Made by a program: the position numbers and the translations under genes. The notes below the pieces were generated by a model. That model saw only the letters and a program-made list of their open reading frames with translations. It ran no database searches and had not been told where the DNA came from. Below, piece after piece: positions 25,104 through 32,220 of a stretch of 45,392 nucleotides of DNA (position 1 is its first letter; the number at the start of each line of letters is the position of its first letter). This DNA comes from a virus. The DNA lies in the IMG/VR virus record IMGVR_UViG_3300036768_000657, positions 1 to 45,392 of that record; one strand, 5' to 3'.

Positions 25104-25921
25104 CCGAGGCCGAGCAGCTCGAGGCGATCGCCGCGACCGAGATCGAGCGCCTGCACCGGCTCGCGACGATCGGCGAATGGGGCACCGCCGGGCCCGACGA
25201 TCACCGCGACGGGATCGTCGACGTCGTGCACGCCGATCACCCGTGCTTCGTCGACGGCTGGTGGTCGCACGCGAAGCAGATGAAGGCACATCCGGGTCGT
25301 ATCGGCGGTCCGATCAACCCGTACGCGTCCGTCGTGCACACGACCGACATGCTGCCCGATGAATGGGACGCGCTGATCAAGGCGTGGATCGAGCGCGGCG
25401 GCGATGGCTCCTGCGCGACGTTCCTGATCGGGCGCGACGAGGCGCACGGCGTGCTGCAGTTCTGTCCGGTGACGCGCAACGCGAACCACGCCGGCGGGTC
25501 GGGCCACGGCGTGTTCGATCACGCACGCGCGACGGGCGTTCATCCGAACCTCGTCGCCGTCGGCATCGAGCTCCACTGCGCCGGCGGCGTGCAGCGGGTC
25601 AACGGCCTGTGGCGGCTCGTCGAGCAGGGCAAGGCGCATGGGATGCCGCTCCCCGATGCGGACGTGATCGCCGATCCACACCGGCCGGGCCGCGGATGGC
25701 ACGTTGTCACCGACTACCAGCGCGAGCGCCTGACCTCGCTGCTCGCCGACCTCGAGGGCGTGCTCGCGCCGATGCCGGCGGGCTTGCGCGCGCGATCGAC
25801 CGGCGAGGCGTCGCCGGCCTGGGCGACACCGAAGACGCCGCGCGTCGTCACGCACGCGTGGCTCGATCCAGCGCACCGCGCCGATCCGTGGCCGCCGACG
25901 TGCGCATGGCTGCGCGGGTGA
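25100..25921 (+). CDS. Endolysin, N-acetylmuramoyl-L-alanine amidase (Amidase_2)
   Basis: The 273-residue enzyme has the zinc amidase pattern: SVVHTTDMLPDEWDAL (metal-binding His about 80), NHAGG (His about 130), the GIELHCAGG strand with Glu about 157, and DPHRPGRGW with a late His (about 194). It cleaves the amide bond between MurNAc and L-Ala of peptidoglycan. No signal peptide is visible, so release depends on the holin. GTG 25100 overlaps the o-spanin stop as GTGA. The C-terminal 60 residues (Pro/Thr/Arg-rich) may be a wall-binding or flexible tail. Confidence 0.83.
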   Translation: MTEAEQLEAIAATEIERLHRLATIGEWGTAGPDDHRDGIVDVVHADHPCFVDGWWSHAKQMKAHPGRIGGPINPYASVVHTTDMLPDEWDALIKAWIERGGDGSCATFLIGRDEAHGVLQFCPVTRNANHAGGSGHGVFDHARATGVHPNLVAVGIELHCAGGVQRVNGLWRLVEQGKAHGMPLPDADVIADPHRPGRGWHVVTDYQRERLTSLLADLEGVLAPMPAGLRARSTGEASPAWATPKTPRVVTHAWLDPAHRADPWPPTCAWLRG

Positions 25922-25981
25922 TCTCTCCCCTGCGCTGAGCCCGGGCTGTTCGCGAGCTCGGGCGCCGTCGATCCTCTCGAT

Positions 25982-26596
25982 ATGTACCCGCCGACCCAGC
26001 TCGCGACGCCCGTCGTCAACCACAACCGCGGCTACGGCTATGGCGTCGCCGGCGTCACCGGCACCATGGCGGCCGGTCTCGCGCAGGACTCGATCGTTTT
26101 CGCGCTGTTCAACGGCGCGCAGGGCAGCGTGAATGCGGCCGATCAGCTGCACCTCTACCTCGAGCGGCTGAGGCTCGCGTTCACGACGATCGCGGCATTC
26201 ACGACGGCCATCACCGCCGGGCGCCGCCTCGGCATCTACCGCGCGACTGGCGTGGCCGCGACTGGTGGCACGGCGCTCACCGTCGCGAAAAAGGACACCA
26301 ACGCGCCAGCGACCGTCGTCGCCGACGCTCGCATCGCAACGACCGCAGCGCTAGGCGTCGTCGGCATCACCCGCGAGGCCGCGCCGATCGCGCTGCTCGA
26401 CCTGGTGCATGTCGGCGCGGCCGGCGCGCGGCAGGATTTCCTGTTCGAGCTCGCGACGCCGCTGAACTGCGAAGAGGCGATCGCGCCCGGCGAGCTGCTC
26501 GTCGTGTCGAATCCCGTCGCGATGGACGCCGGCGGCACGTGGCAGCTCTCCGTCGACGAGTGCCACTGGGTCGAGGCGAAGCGGTTCGTGAAGTAG
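25982..26596 (+). CDS. Unknown beta-rich protein after the endolysin
   Basis: This 204-residue protein has no motif I recognise. The composition is Ala, Thr, Val and Gly-rich with strand-like segments (NRGYGYGVAGVTGTMAAGLA, RLGIYRATGVAATGGTALTV, RQDFLFELATPLNCEEAIAPGE, WQLSVDECHWVEAKRF). This suggests a structural or receptor-binding protein rather than an enzyme. It is the last rightward gene of the late block. ATG 25982 follows a 60-base gap with GGTGATCTCTCCCC at its start. It could be a virion appendage or a lysogenic cargo gene. Confidence 0.6.
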   Translation: MYPPTQLATPVVNHNRGYGYGVAGVTGTMAAGLAQDSIVFALFNGAQGSVNAADQLHLYLERLRLAFTTIAAFTTAITAGRRLGIYRATGVAATGGTALTVAKKDTNAPATVVADARIATTAALGVVGITREAAPIALLDLVHVGAAGARQDFLFELATPLNCEEAIAPGELLVVSNPVAMDAGGTWQLSVDECHWVEAKRFVK

Positions 26597-26613
26597 CAGG
26601 CGACGCCTGGAAC

Positions 26614-26763
26614 ATGGTCCGCGCGCGAGGTGGCAGTAGCAGCGAGACCGCGGCGTGCACGAGGCCCGACCCGCGGCTGCGCGCGCGGCTCCGCGACGAG
26701 CTCGTGGCGTGGGCCGAACGGCGGTGGGCTTCTACCGAGTTTCTACCGAACGGCCCCTCCTGA
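26614..26763 (+). CDS. Possible 49-residue ORF in integrase-proximal gap
   Basis: An ATG at 26614 opens a 49-codon frame with high third-position GC. It encodes a basic, helical peptide (RPDPRLRARLRDELVAWAERR) that ends EFLPNGPS. The gap otherwise has no larger gene. The ribosome site is weak, and its last codons coincide with the TTCTACCG repeats, so a chance ORF is quite possible. Confidence 0.3.
   Translation: MVRARGGSSSETAACTRPDPRLRARLRDELVAWAERRWASTEFLPNGPS
26730..26748 (+). repeat. TTCTACCG direct repeats near integrase
   Basis: TTCTACCGA occurs at 26730 and again at 26741, one helical turn (11 bp) apart. A third TTCTACCG lies at 26924-26931 inside the 3' end of the integrase gene, with GTTTCTACCG shared by copies two and three. 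Tandem, helically phased repeats next to an integrase gene resemble arm-type integrase binding sites. The surrounding 26760-26900 stretch is visibly richer in A and T than the genome. Confidence 0.45.
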
Positions 26764-26884
26764 CCTCGTTGCTCCGTCGGTGAGCTTGGTTGAAGTCGGT
26801 TGCTCATTCTTGGCGCAAGTTGTTGATTGTTGTCACCACGTCGAACAACCCATTCGTGAAGCTGGTTTCTAAGGACAGGAAATC

Positions 26885-27997
26885 CTAGGCAGATTCGGCC
26901 ACGAGTCCGAATTTCTTCCCAGTTTCTACCGGCACGTGGCCGCGACCGGGCACGAACTCGGTGACGCGACACTCGGTCGGCATCCGAAACGCGACGCGCC
27001 CGTAGTCGCCTTCGAAGGCGTCTTTCTTCAGGTGCGCGTAGGTCCGCTCCGTGACGAGCACCGAGTGATGCCCGAGGATGCGGCTCAGCTTGAAGATGTC
27101 GCCGCCGTCCGCCAGGAACAGCGAGGCGAACGTGTGGCGCAGGTCGTGGATGCGCAGTTCCTCGGGCAACCCGGCGCGCTCGACCGCAGCCTTGAACGGC
27201 TTCCGCACGGACGGCTGTGCGAGCTTCCCTTTGGGGCCCGGCCACAGCAGCGTCTCCTTGCCGCGCTGAAGCTTCATCTGCTTGAGCACGGGCAGCACCG
27301 AATCGAAGATCGGTACGCGCCTCGGCTTGCCAGCCTTGGTCTTGCGGAACGTCACGAGCCGATGCTCGAGGTCGACGTCGTCCCAGGTCAGGCGCAGTGC
27401 CTCGTCCAGCCGACAGCCGGTACCGACGATGAACGCGCACAGCGACTGCCACTTCCACGGAAGCTCGGCGAGCAGCCGCGTGATCGCCTCGGGTGACTCG
27501 AGCCACGGGAACACGCGCGGGTCAGATGGGAGCTGCTTGATGCCGCGGCACGGGTTCACGTCGAGCCAGCCGCGCTCGACGAAGTAGGTGAACGCCGAGG
27601 AGAGCGTCATCAGCACGGTGTTCGCCGTGTTGTTGTGGACGCTCTGCGCGAGCTCGTCGCGCCACGCGAGTACCCGCGCGCGGGTGACATCGACGATCGA
27701 CAGCGCGCCCAGCTTCGGCGTGATGTACAGCGCGCACCGGTTCTCGTACTCGTCGTGCGACTTCTGGCCCGCGTCCTTGAGCGATTTGAGCCACGCCGTG
27801 ATGCCGGTATCGACGGAGCGGCGCTGGTCGATGTCGGGCGGCAGCAGGCCATCCCGGATCTTGCGCGTCGTGACGCGGAAGTTCTCCTCGGCCTCGAAGG
27901 CTTCGTCCTTCGAGCGGTACGTGCCGACGTAGTGCTTTCGCCCCGCGCGATATCCGTACACCTGGTACTTCGAGCCCACCGGCTTGATCATCGTCAC
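26885..27997 (-). CDS. int: Tyrosine recombinase integrase
   Basis: This 370-residue site-specific recombinase inserts the phage chromosome into the host genome. The catalytic set is visible: Arg196 in VGTGCRLDEALRL, His284 and Arg287 in IHDLRHTF, His310 in GHHS, and the nucleophile Tyr320 in TERTYAHL; a Lys about 219-224 lies in the beta-hairpin. The N-terminus (residues 1-40) is a short arm-binding type (SKYQVYGYRAGRKHYVG), followed by a core-binding domain. The start is GTG at 27997: GGAGGT is six bases upstream and the stop of the next gene overlaps it (GTGA). An ATG at 27991 is less well spaced. Confidence 0.95.
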   Translation of the reverse strand: MTMIKPVGSKYQVYGYRAGRKHYVGTYRSKDEAFEAEENFRVTTRKIRDGLLPPDIDQRRSVDTGITAWLKSLKDAGQKSHDEYENRCALYITPKLGALSIVDVTRARVLAWRDELAQSVHNNTANTVLMTLSSAFTYFVERGWLDVNPCRGIKQLPSDPRVFPWLESPEAITRLLAELPWKWQSLCAFIVGTGCRLDEALRLTWDDVDLEHRLVTFRKTKAGKPRRVPIFDSVLPVLKQMKLQRGKETLLWPGPKGKLAQPSVRKPFKAAVERAGLPEELRIHDLRHTFASLFLADGGDIFKLSRILGHHSVLVTERTYAHLKKDAFEGDYGRVAFRMPTECRVTEFVPGRGHVPVETGKKFGLVAESA

Positions 27998-28224
27998 GGG
28001 CGTACCTCCGGATCGGCGGCTTCCTCTACTCGCGACGCGATGAACTTCTGCAAGAGCGTCCGCGTCACGAACACCCGACGCCCCATCCGGACGCAACCGA
28101 GCTTCTTCTCGCGGATCAGTTTCGCGGTGTACCAAGCCGAGAACGGCCACCACGGGACGGTCTTGCGGAGGGCAGCGAGGGCGATCAGCTCGTAGGCGCG
28201 ATCGGTGTCGAAGGCTACGGTCAC
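27994..28224 (-). CDS. Small DNA-binding protein, possible excisionase
   Basis: This 76-residue protein has a helix-turn-helix-like core (PFSAWYTAKLIREKKLGCVRMG, then VFVTRTLLQKFIASR). The segment CVRMGRRVFVTRTLL resembles the wing of MerR/HTH_17 excisionases. It overlaps integrase as GTGA and is therefore translated with it, as expected of a recombination directionality factor. GGAG lies seven bases before GTG 28224. A plain regulator is the alternative. Confidence 0.55.
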   Translation of the reverse strand: MTVAFDTDRAYELIALAALRKTVPWWPFSAWYTAKLIREKKLGCVRMGRRVFVTRTLLQKFIASRVEEAADPEVRP

Positions 28225-28319
28225 GACTTCGCTCCAAGTTTGTTGACGAAGGCCAGCGCGTCGAGCGCGCTCTGTGCCTTCTCTGCCGAGGTCTTGGTCA
28301 TCGGACAGACGGCGCCCAT
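28221..28319 (-). CDS. 32-residue peptide
   Basis: This short gene begins at ATG 28319 directly after the ASCH gene stop and ends overlapping the next GTG as GTGA. Its product starts MGAVCPMTKTSAEKAQSALD and is a single amphipathic helix. The overlap at its end and contact at its start suggest it is a real coupled micro-gene in this operon. The function is unknown. Confidence 0.5.
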   Translation of the reverse strand: MGAVCPMTKTSAEKAQSALDALAFVNKLGAKS

Positions 28320-28844
28320 CTAGAGCTGCTCCTTCACGCGCTGCTCGACGTCGGGCGGCAGCGTCCAGCATCCGAGCATTCCCTTGCAGTGCACCGGCGT
28401 CGGCAGCACGCGCGGGCCGGCGTCGAAGACGTAGCCGAATTTCCCGAACAGCCAGCGGCGCTGCTCGCCGATCTCGGCAAGCTCCTTCGCGTCGTACGAG
28501 TAGCCGATGCCATCGACCAGATCGACGGTCACGGTCGCGCGCACGACCCTTCGGGGTACGGAGACGCCGATCACCGCGCTCGTGATCCGCGAGAGCCGGT
28601 ACCACGGCGCGGTGACGTCGAACGTCGGGAAGCGCTTGCCGTCGCGAATGCCCCAGGTCGCTAGCTCGGGCGCGATGTCCGCGATCAGCTCGTAGACGCT
28701 CTCGTCGATCTCGCGGCTCGCGTGGATCGCGAGGGGCTCGCCGAACCGAGCCACCGAGATGATCGGGCGCTCGCGGTTTTCGATCAGCTTGATCCCGGCG
28801 GCGACCAGGCCAGCCCACGGCTGCGTAAGCGTGATCGCCTTCAT
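28320..28844 (-). CDS. ASCH-domain protein
   Basis: This 174-residue protein has the ASCH/PUA-like opening MKAITLTQPWAGLVAAGIKLIE and the strand AIHASREIDESVYE. The TWGIRDGKRFPTFDVTAPWY and ATVTVDLVDGIGYS segments complete a PUA-like barrel. Such proteins bind modified RNA or nucleobases in various contexts; several are found in phage early operons. A specific substrate cannot be read from the sequence. ATG 28844 overlaps the upstream gene's stop. Confidence 0.75.
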   Translation of the reverse strand: MKAITLTQPWAGLVAAGIKLIENRERPIISVARFGEPLAIHASREIDESVYELIADIAPELATWGIRDGKRFPTFDVTAPWYRLSRITSAVIGVSVPRRVVRATVTVDLVDGIGYSYDAKELAEIGEQRRWLFGKFGYVFDAGPRVLPTPVHCKGMLGCWTLPPDVEQRVKEQL

Positions 28845-29104
28845 CCGACCTCGAACACCTCGAACGCCCCGATCTTCAGGTCGGCAGCCATCTTCTGCAG
28901 CGTCGCGATCACGACCGCTCGGTCGAGCTCGAGCGCGTCGGCCGCGGCGAGCAGCGCGATCTGCAGCCCGACGATCTGCTCATCGGGCTCGCCGATGTTC
29001 ACGACCGCGTCGAGCGCGATCGTGCCGATGTCGATGGCGGCCTGTAGCTTCGCCTTCCCCGCGAGTCCGCGGACCTTATCGCGCTGGCGATCGAGGTCGT
29101 TCAC
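28841..29104 (-). CDS. Unknown 87-residue helical protein
   Basis: The protein is strongly helical and acidic (VRGLAGKAKLQAAIDIGTIA, GLQIALLAAADALELDRAVV). No motif is recognised. GTG 29104 overlaps the preceding gene's TGA and the stop overlaps the next ATG, so both ends are fixed by coupling. It sits between a zinc-ribbon-type protein and the ASCH gene in the leftward operon. Confidence 0.6.
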   Translation of the reverse strand: MNDLDRQRDKVRGLAGKAKLQAAIDIGTIALDAVVNIGEPDEQIVGLQIALLAAADALELDRAVVIATLQKMAADLKIGAFEVFEVG

Positions 29105-29316
29105 CGGCGCCTCCAGTTCTCGGCCTGCGGGCACGTCGCGAAGTGCGACTTGCGGCGCGGCCGGGTGTCGCCGAGCATGTGCTGATGCGCGACGCCGTCA
29201 ATCACGACGAGGTTGCCGTCCTCTGCAGGTTCAAGGTCGAGCGGCATCGCCTTGCCGGTTCGCGCATACTTCACCCATTCGATCGGCGCCGAGCAGCTCT
29301 TGCAGGCGTTAGCCAC
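29101..29316 (-). CDS. Zinc-binding conserved phage protein
   Basis: Product of 71 residues with CKSC near the start and a SHFATCPQA end, a Cys-Cys plus His-Cys arrangement that probably binds zinc. The KAMPLDLEP segment and closing HFATCP are familiar from small phage proteins of unknown function. GTG 29316 has GAGGT five bases upstream; an ATG at 29337 would add seven residues but lacks a ribosome site. It is transcribed with the recombination genes. Confidence 0.6.
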   Translation of the reverse strand: MANACKSCSAPIEWVKYARTGKAMPLDLEPAEDGNLVVIDGVAHQHMLGDTRPRRKSHFATCPQAENWRRR

Positions 29317-29413
29317 GGTCCACCTCGCAGCTAACATGCAGCAGCTCGTCGCTGCCGTCGTGCACCTGGAACACGGCGAGCAGGATGCGGTCGATGTTGG
29401 CGTCGGTGATCAC
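29309..29413 (-). CDS. 34-residue peptide
   Basis: This short ORF starts at GTG 29413, overlapping the ATPase stop as GTGA. It ends 8 bases into the next gene. The product begins VITDANIDRILLAVFQVHDG and ends CEVDRG. Coupling at both ends supports translation. The function is unknown. Confidence 0.45.
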   Translation of the reverse strand: MITDANIDRILLAVFQVHDGSDELLHVSCEVDRG

Positions 29414-30726
29414 GACACGACCTCGCCATCCTGGATCACGATCGCGCCCGGATCCTTCGTGCCGACGCGCTCGATCCACACGCGCTTGCCCGACGCGGCC
29501 GCGTGCTTCGCGACCAGCTCAAGCGACTCGTCGTCGAGCAGCGCGCCATCGCGGATCCACACGTCCCCGAGCTCGGGCGAGGCGGCCGCCGCGAGCGCGA
29601 GCGCGACGCGGAGCCGCTCGCTCGCCGAGGCCTGCGCGAACGGCACGCCGTTCAGAAGGATGCCATCGTCATCGATCGAGAGGCCGTCGACGGGCAGCTT
29701 CGCGGCCGCGAGGATCTCGGCCTTGCGCTCGTCGATCTTCGCGATCACCGCGGTGATCGAGTCGGTCTCGGCGCGCAGCTTCTCGACCTCGCCGGCGACC
29801 TCGGCGCGGCGCTTCCGCTGGGCGTCGGCCGCGTAGACCGCGCGGTTGTGCTCGTCCGCGCGGGCGAGCTCGGCGTCGAGCTCCGCGCGGCGCGGCGCGA
29901 CGGCCGTCCAGGCGGCGACCGCGTCGTCGAGCTTCTGCTTCGCGCGCGCGGTCTCCTGCTCGGCCTCGCCGATCTTCTCGTCCAGGTCCGCGAGCTGTTC
30001 GCGCGCCTCGGCGAGCCGGCGCTCGAGCGCCTCGACCTCGCGCTTCGCCGCGGCGCGGGACTCCTTCAGCATCTCGACGCCGCGCGCCGCTGCGTTGTAC
30101 GCGTGCCCGAGGCCATCGCCCTGGCGCTGCAGCTCGGCAAGCTTGCGCACCTCCTCGTTCAGCGCGGCGACGTCGATCGGTGCGCCGACCTGCACCTCGG
30201 GCAGCCGGGCGAGCTCGCCCTCGGCCTTCTTCAGGTCGCGGCCGACCTCGGTGCGGCGGTCGAACGCGCGCGCACGCTTCTCGTCGAGCTGCGCGATCCG
30301 GTCGGCGCCCTCGATCTGCCGCATGAGCTGCGCGCGCTGCTCCTTCGCCGGCAGTGCGAGGAACGCGAGCGGGTCTAGGAAGCGGGCACCGACGAGCTTG
30401 TCGAGGACGGCCTGGGGCGAGCGCACCATGCCGACCTCGTCGCGGACCTCAAGGCGGGTCTTGCCGTCGCTGGTGATCGTCCGCTCGATCGTCAGCTTGC
30501 CTCCATCGAGCTCGACGAAGATGGTCGCGACGTCGGCGCCGTGGCGCACAGGGTCGGAGGCGATCTGTTTCGCGCCGCCGAACGCTGCGGTCAGCGCGTC
30601 CAGCGTCGAGCTCTTGCCCTGGGCGTTCTTGCCGCCGAGCAGCACGAGGTGGCGGTCGGCTGGCGGGGTGATCGCAACCTTCCGGATGCGCTTGTAGTCA
30701 TTGATCTCGAGAGCGGTGATCAGCAC
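29410..30726 (-). CDS. SbcC/RecF-like AAA ATPase
   Basis: The 438-residue protein has an N-terminal ABC-type head with a P-loop (GGKNAQGKSS, about 31-40), a coiled coil of moderate length (about 150-330, ALERRLAEAREQLADLDEKI and similar), an ABC-signature-like segment (ASASERLRVALAL) and a Walker B-like end (DVWIRDGALLDDESLEL). The layout resembles SbcC/RecF-type DNA-repair ATPases or phage recombination ATPases but is shorter and lacks a zinc hook. It directly follows the PD-(D/E)XK nuclease, so the pair may act like SbcCD or gp46/47. GTG 30726 has GGAG. Confidence 0.78.
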   Translation of the reverse strand: MLITALEINDYKRIRKVAITPPADRHLVLLGGKNAQGKSSTLDALTAAFGGAKQIASDPVRHGADVATIFVELDGGKLTIERTITSDGKTRLEVRDEVGMVRSPQAVLDKLVGARFLDPLAFLALPAKEQRAQLMRQIEGADRIAQLDEKRARAFDRRTEVGRDLKKAEGELARLPEVQVGAPIDVAALNEEVRKLAELQRQGDGLGHAYNAAARGVEMLKESRAAAKREVEALERRLAEAREQLADLDEKIGEAEQETARAKQKLDDAVAAWTAVAPRRAELDAELARADEHNRAVYAADAQRKRRAEVAGEVEKLRAETDSITAVIAKIDERKAEILAAAKLPVDGLSIDDDGILLNGVPFAQASASERLRVALALAAAASPELGDVWIRDGALLDDESLELVAKHAAASGKRVWIERVGTKDPGAIVIQDGEVVS

Positions 30727-30741
30727 GGATAGTCTCCAGGG

Positions 30742-31686
30742 CTAGAGGTCGAGACCCAGCTCCATCGCGTCGAACAGCTCGCGATCGGGTATGCCGAAGG
30801 TGACAATGTCGGTCGCGTACTCGGGCCAATGGTCGGTGGCCTCGCACACCTGCAGGCGCTCGGCCCAGGCGGCGCAGATGCTCGCGCCGCGGGCGATCAG
30901 CTCGGGCGTCAGCTGCAGCACGGTGACCGGGAACGGCTCGGTCGATTCGACCGCGACGATATAGCCCTCCTCGGGCCGGTTGTCGTCGGCGTACTCGGCC
31001 GCGTCGGAGTAGAACGCGATCTGCGCGTGGTAGAAGCGGCGCAGGGCGTCGCGCTTGAACGTCTCGGGCTCGGCGCAGCGCGTGGTCTTCAGGTCGGTGA
31101 TCCACCGCTTGCTGCGAGCGTCAGGCGTCGACACGCAGTCGCGATCGCCGCGCTTCCACACGATCCGCTGCTCGCGAATCGTGCCGTCGAACAGCACGCG
31201 CATCGCGTCGCGGTTCGCACGGATCGCCGCGACGATCTTCGACGCGCGCCGCCACTCCGACGGCGACAGGATGACCTTCTCGGCGTGCTCGGCCTTGAAG
31301 GCTTCCCAGCGCTTGCCGTTGCGAACGTGCGGGTAGCAGACGACGGACTGCTCGAAGAGCATCGCATGCGTGCCAGTGCCGAGGCGCAGCGCGAGCGAGT
31401 CGTCGAGATCCTGCTGGCACGCATGGAGGTAGTGCGCCGGCGACAGCGCCATCTTCTTCAGGCGCGAGAACCGCCACGGCAGCGACTTCGGATCGACATA
31501 CGGGCACGGCTTCTCGGCCTCGGGCTCGGTGTGCTCGACCCGCTCGACCTCGGCTGCCCTGCCCTTGCGGGCCGCGCGTGCGGCGCGCGCGAGGCGCGGC
31601 TGCTCGCGCTTCGGCGGCGGCGCGATGGTCTCGCCGCGCACGACCTTACCGAGCATCGCGTCGATGTCGGCGTCGAGCTCATCCAT
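30742..31686 (-). CDS. PD-(D/E)XK exonuclease (RecE/ExoVIII-like)
   Basis: The 314-residue protein shows the RecB/YqaJ-type nuclease pattern: GTGTHAMLFE with its His, then TPDARSKRWITDLKTTRC giving D-(x)-DLK, and YHAQIAFYSDA (QxxxY). The first 75 residues are charged and likely flexible, including KREQPRLARAARAARKGR. It resembles the DUF3799/PDDEXK-like domain of phage exonuclease VIII. It would resect DNA ends for recombination. ATG 31686 overlaps the upstream gene's end. Confidence 0.8.
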   Translation of the reverse strand: MDELDADIDAMLGKVVRGETIAPPPKREQPRLARAARAARKGRAAEVERVEHTEPEAEKPCPYVDPKSLPWRFSRLKKMALSPAHYLHACQQDLDDSLALRLGTGTHAMLFEQSVVCYPHVRNGKRWEAFKAEHAEKVILSPSEWRRASKIVAAIRANRDAMRVLFDGTIREQRIVWKRGDRDCVSTPDARSKRWITDLKTTRCAEPETFKRDALRRFYHAQIAFYSDAAEYADDNRPEEGYIVAVESTEPFPVTVLQLTPELIARGASICAAWAERLQVCEATDHWPEYATDIVTFGIPDRELFDAMELGLDL

Positions 31687-32218
31687 GGAGATCCTCCGGC
31701 TGGACGTCGGTCGGGTCGAAGTCGTCGTGGTCGTCGTCATCCGGCGGGCCGTCCGCGGCGGGCGCGTCGGTCGCCGGCGGCGAGCTCGGCGGCGCCGCCT
31801 GCTCGGCGGGCTGCTGCTTCTGATCGCTCGCGCGCGGCCGCTGCGGCGCGATCCGGATCGCGTCGGTCTGCTCGTTCCTCTTCGTCTGCTGGTCGTAGTA
31901 GGTGATCCGGACGACGACGAGGGTGATCCAGCCGCGCCACCGCTGGACGATCGGCGTGCCGCAGATCGACTCCATGGTCTTGCAGTTGGTGATCCCGAGG
32001 CCGAGCTTCTTCTGCTTCCCGCGGAACGAGATCCACGGCATCTCTTTCTTGCCGTCGATGCTCGCGACCTCGGCCACACCGCTGTCGACGATCTCGACGT
32101 GAGCCTTCGTGCCCGGCGGCCCGAGGTCCTCCGCAAACAGCATGTTCGCGTTCTTCCGCTTGTGGACCTTGCGCCAGTGGATCTCGGCCACGGGCGGCGG
32201 TTGCTGCTGCCGTGACAT
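31679..32218 (-). CDS. Phage recombination-module protein with acidic tail
   Basis: This 179-residue protein has a globular part up to about 120, with LGLGITNCKTMESICG, RWRGWITLVVVRI and TDAIRIAPQ, a pattern of conserved proteins found beside phage exonucleases. Residues about 121-179 are Pro/Asp-rich and end with an acidic tail (PPDDDDHDDFDPTDVQPED), reminiscent of the C-termini of single-strand-binding proteins. I do not know its activity; ssDNA-binding or a partner of the nuclease is plausible. ATG 32218 lies just after the preceding stop. Confidence 0.6.
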   Translation of the reverse strand: MSRQQQPPPVAEIHWRKVHKRKNANMLFAEDLGPPGTKAHVEIVDSGVAEVASIDGKKEMPWISFRGKQKKLGLGITNCKTMESICGTPIVQRWRGWITLVVVRITYYDQQTKRNEQTDAIRIAPQRPRASDQKQQPAEQAAPPSSPPATDAPAADGPPDDDDHDDFDPTDVQPEDLHG

Positions 32219-32220
32219 GG

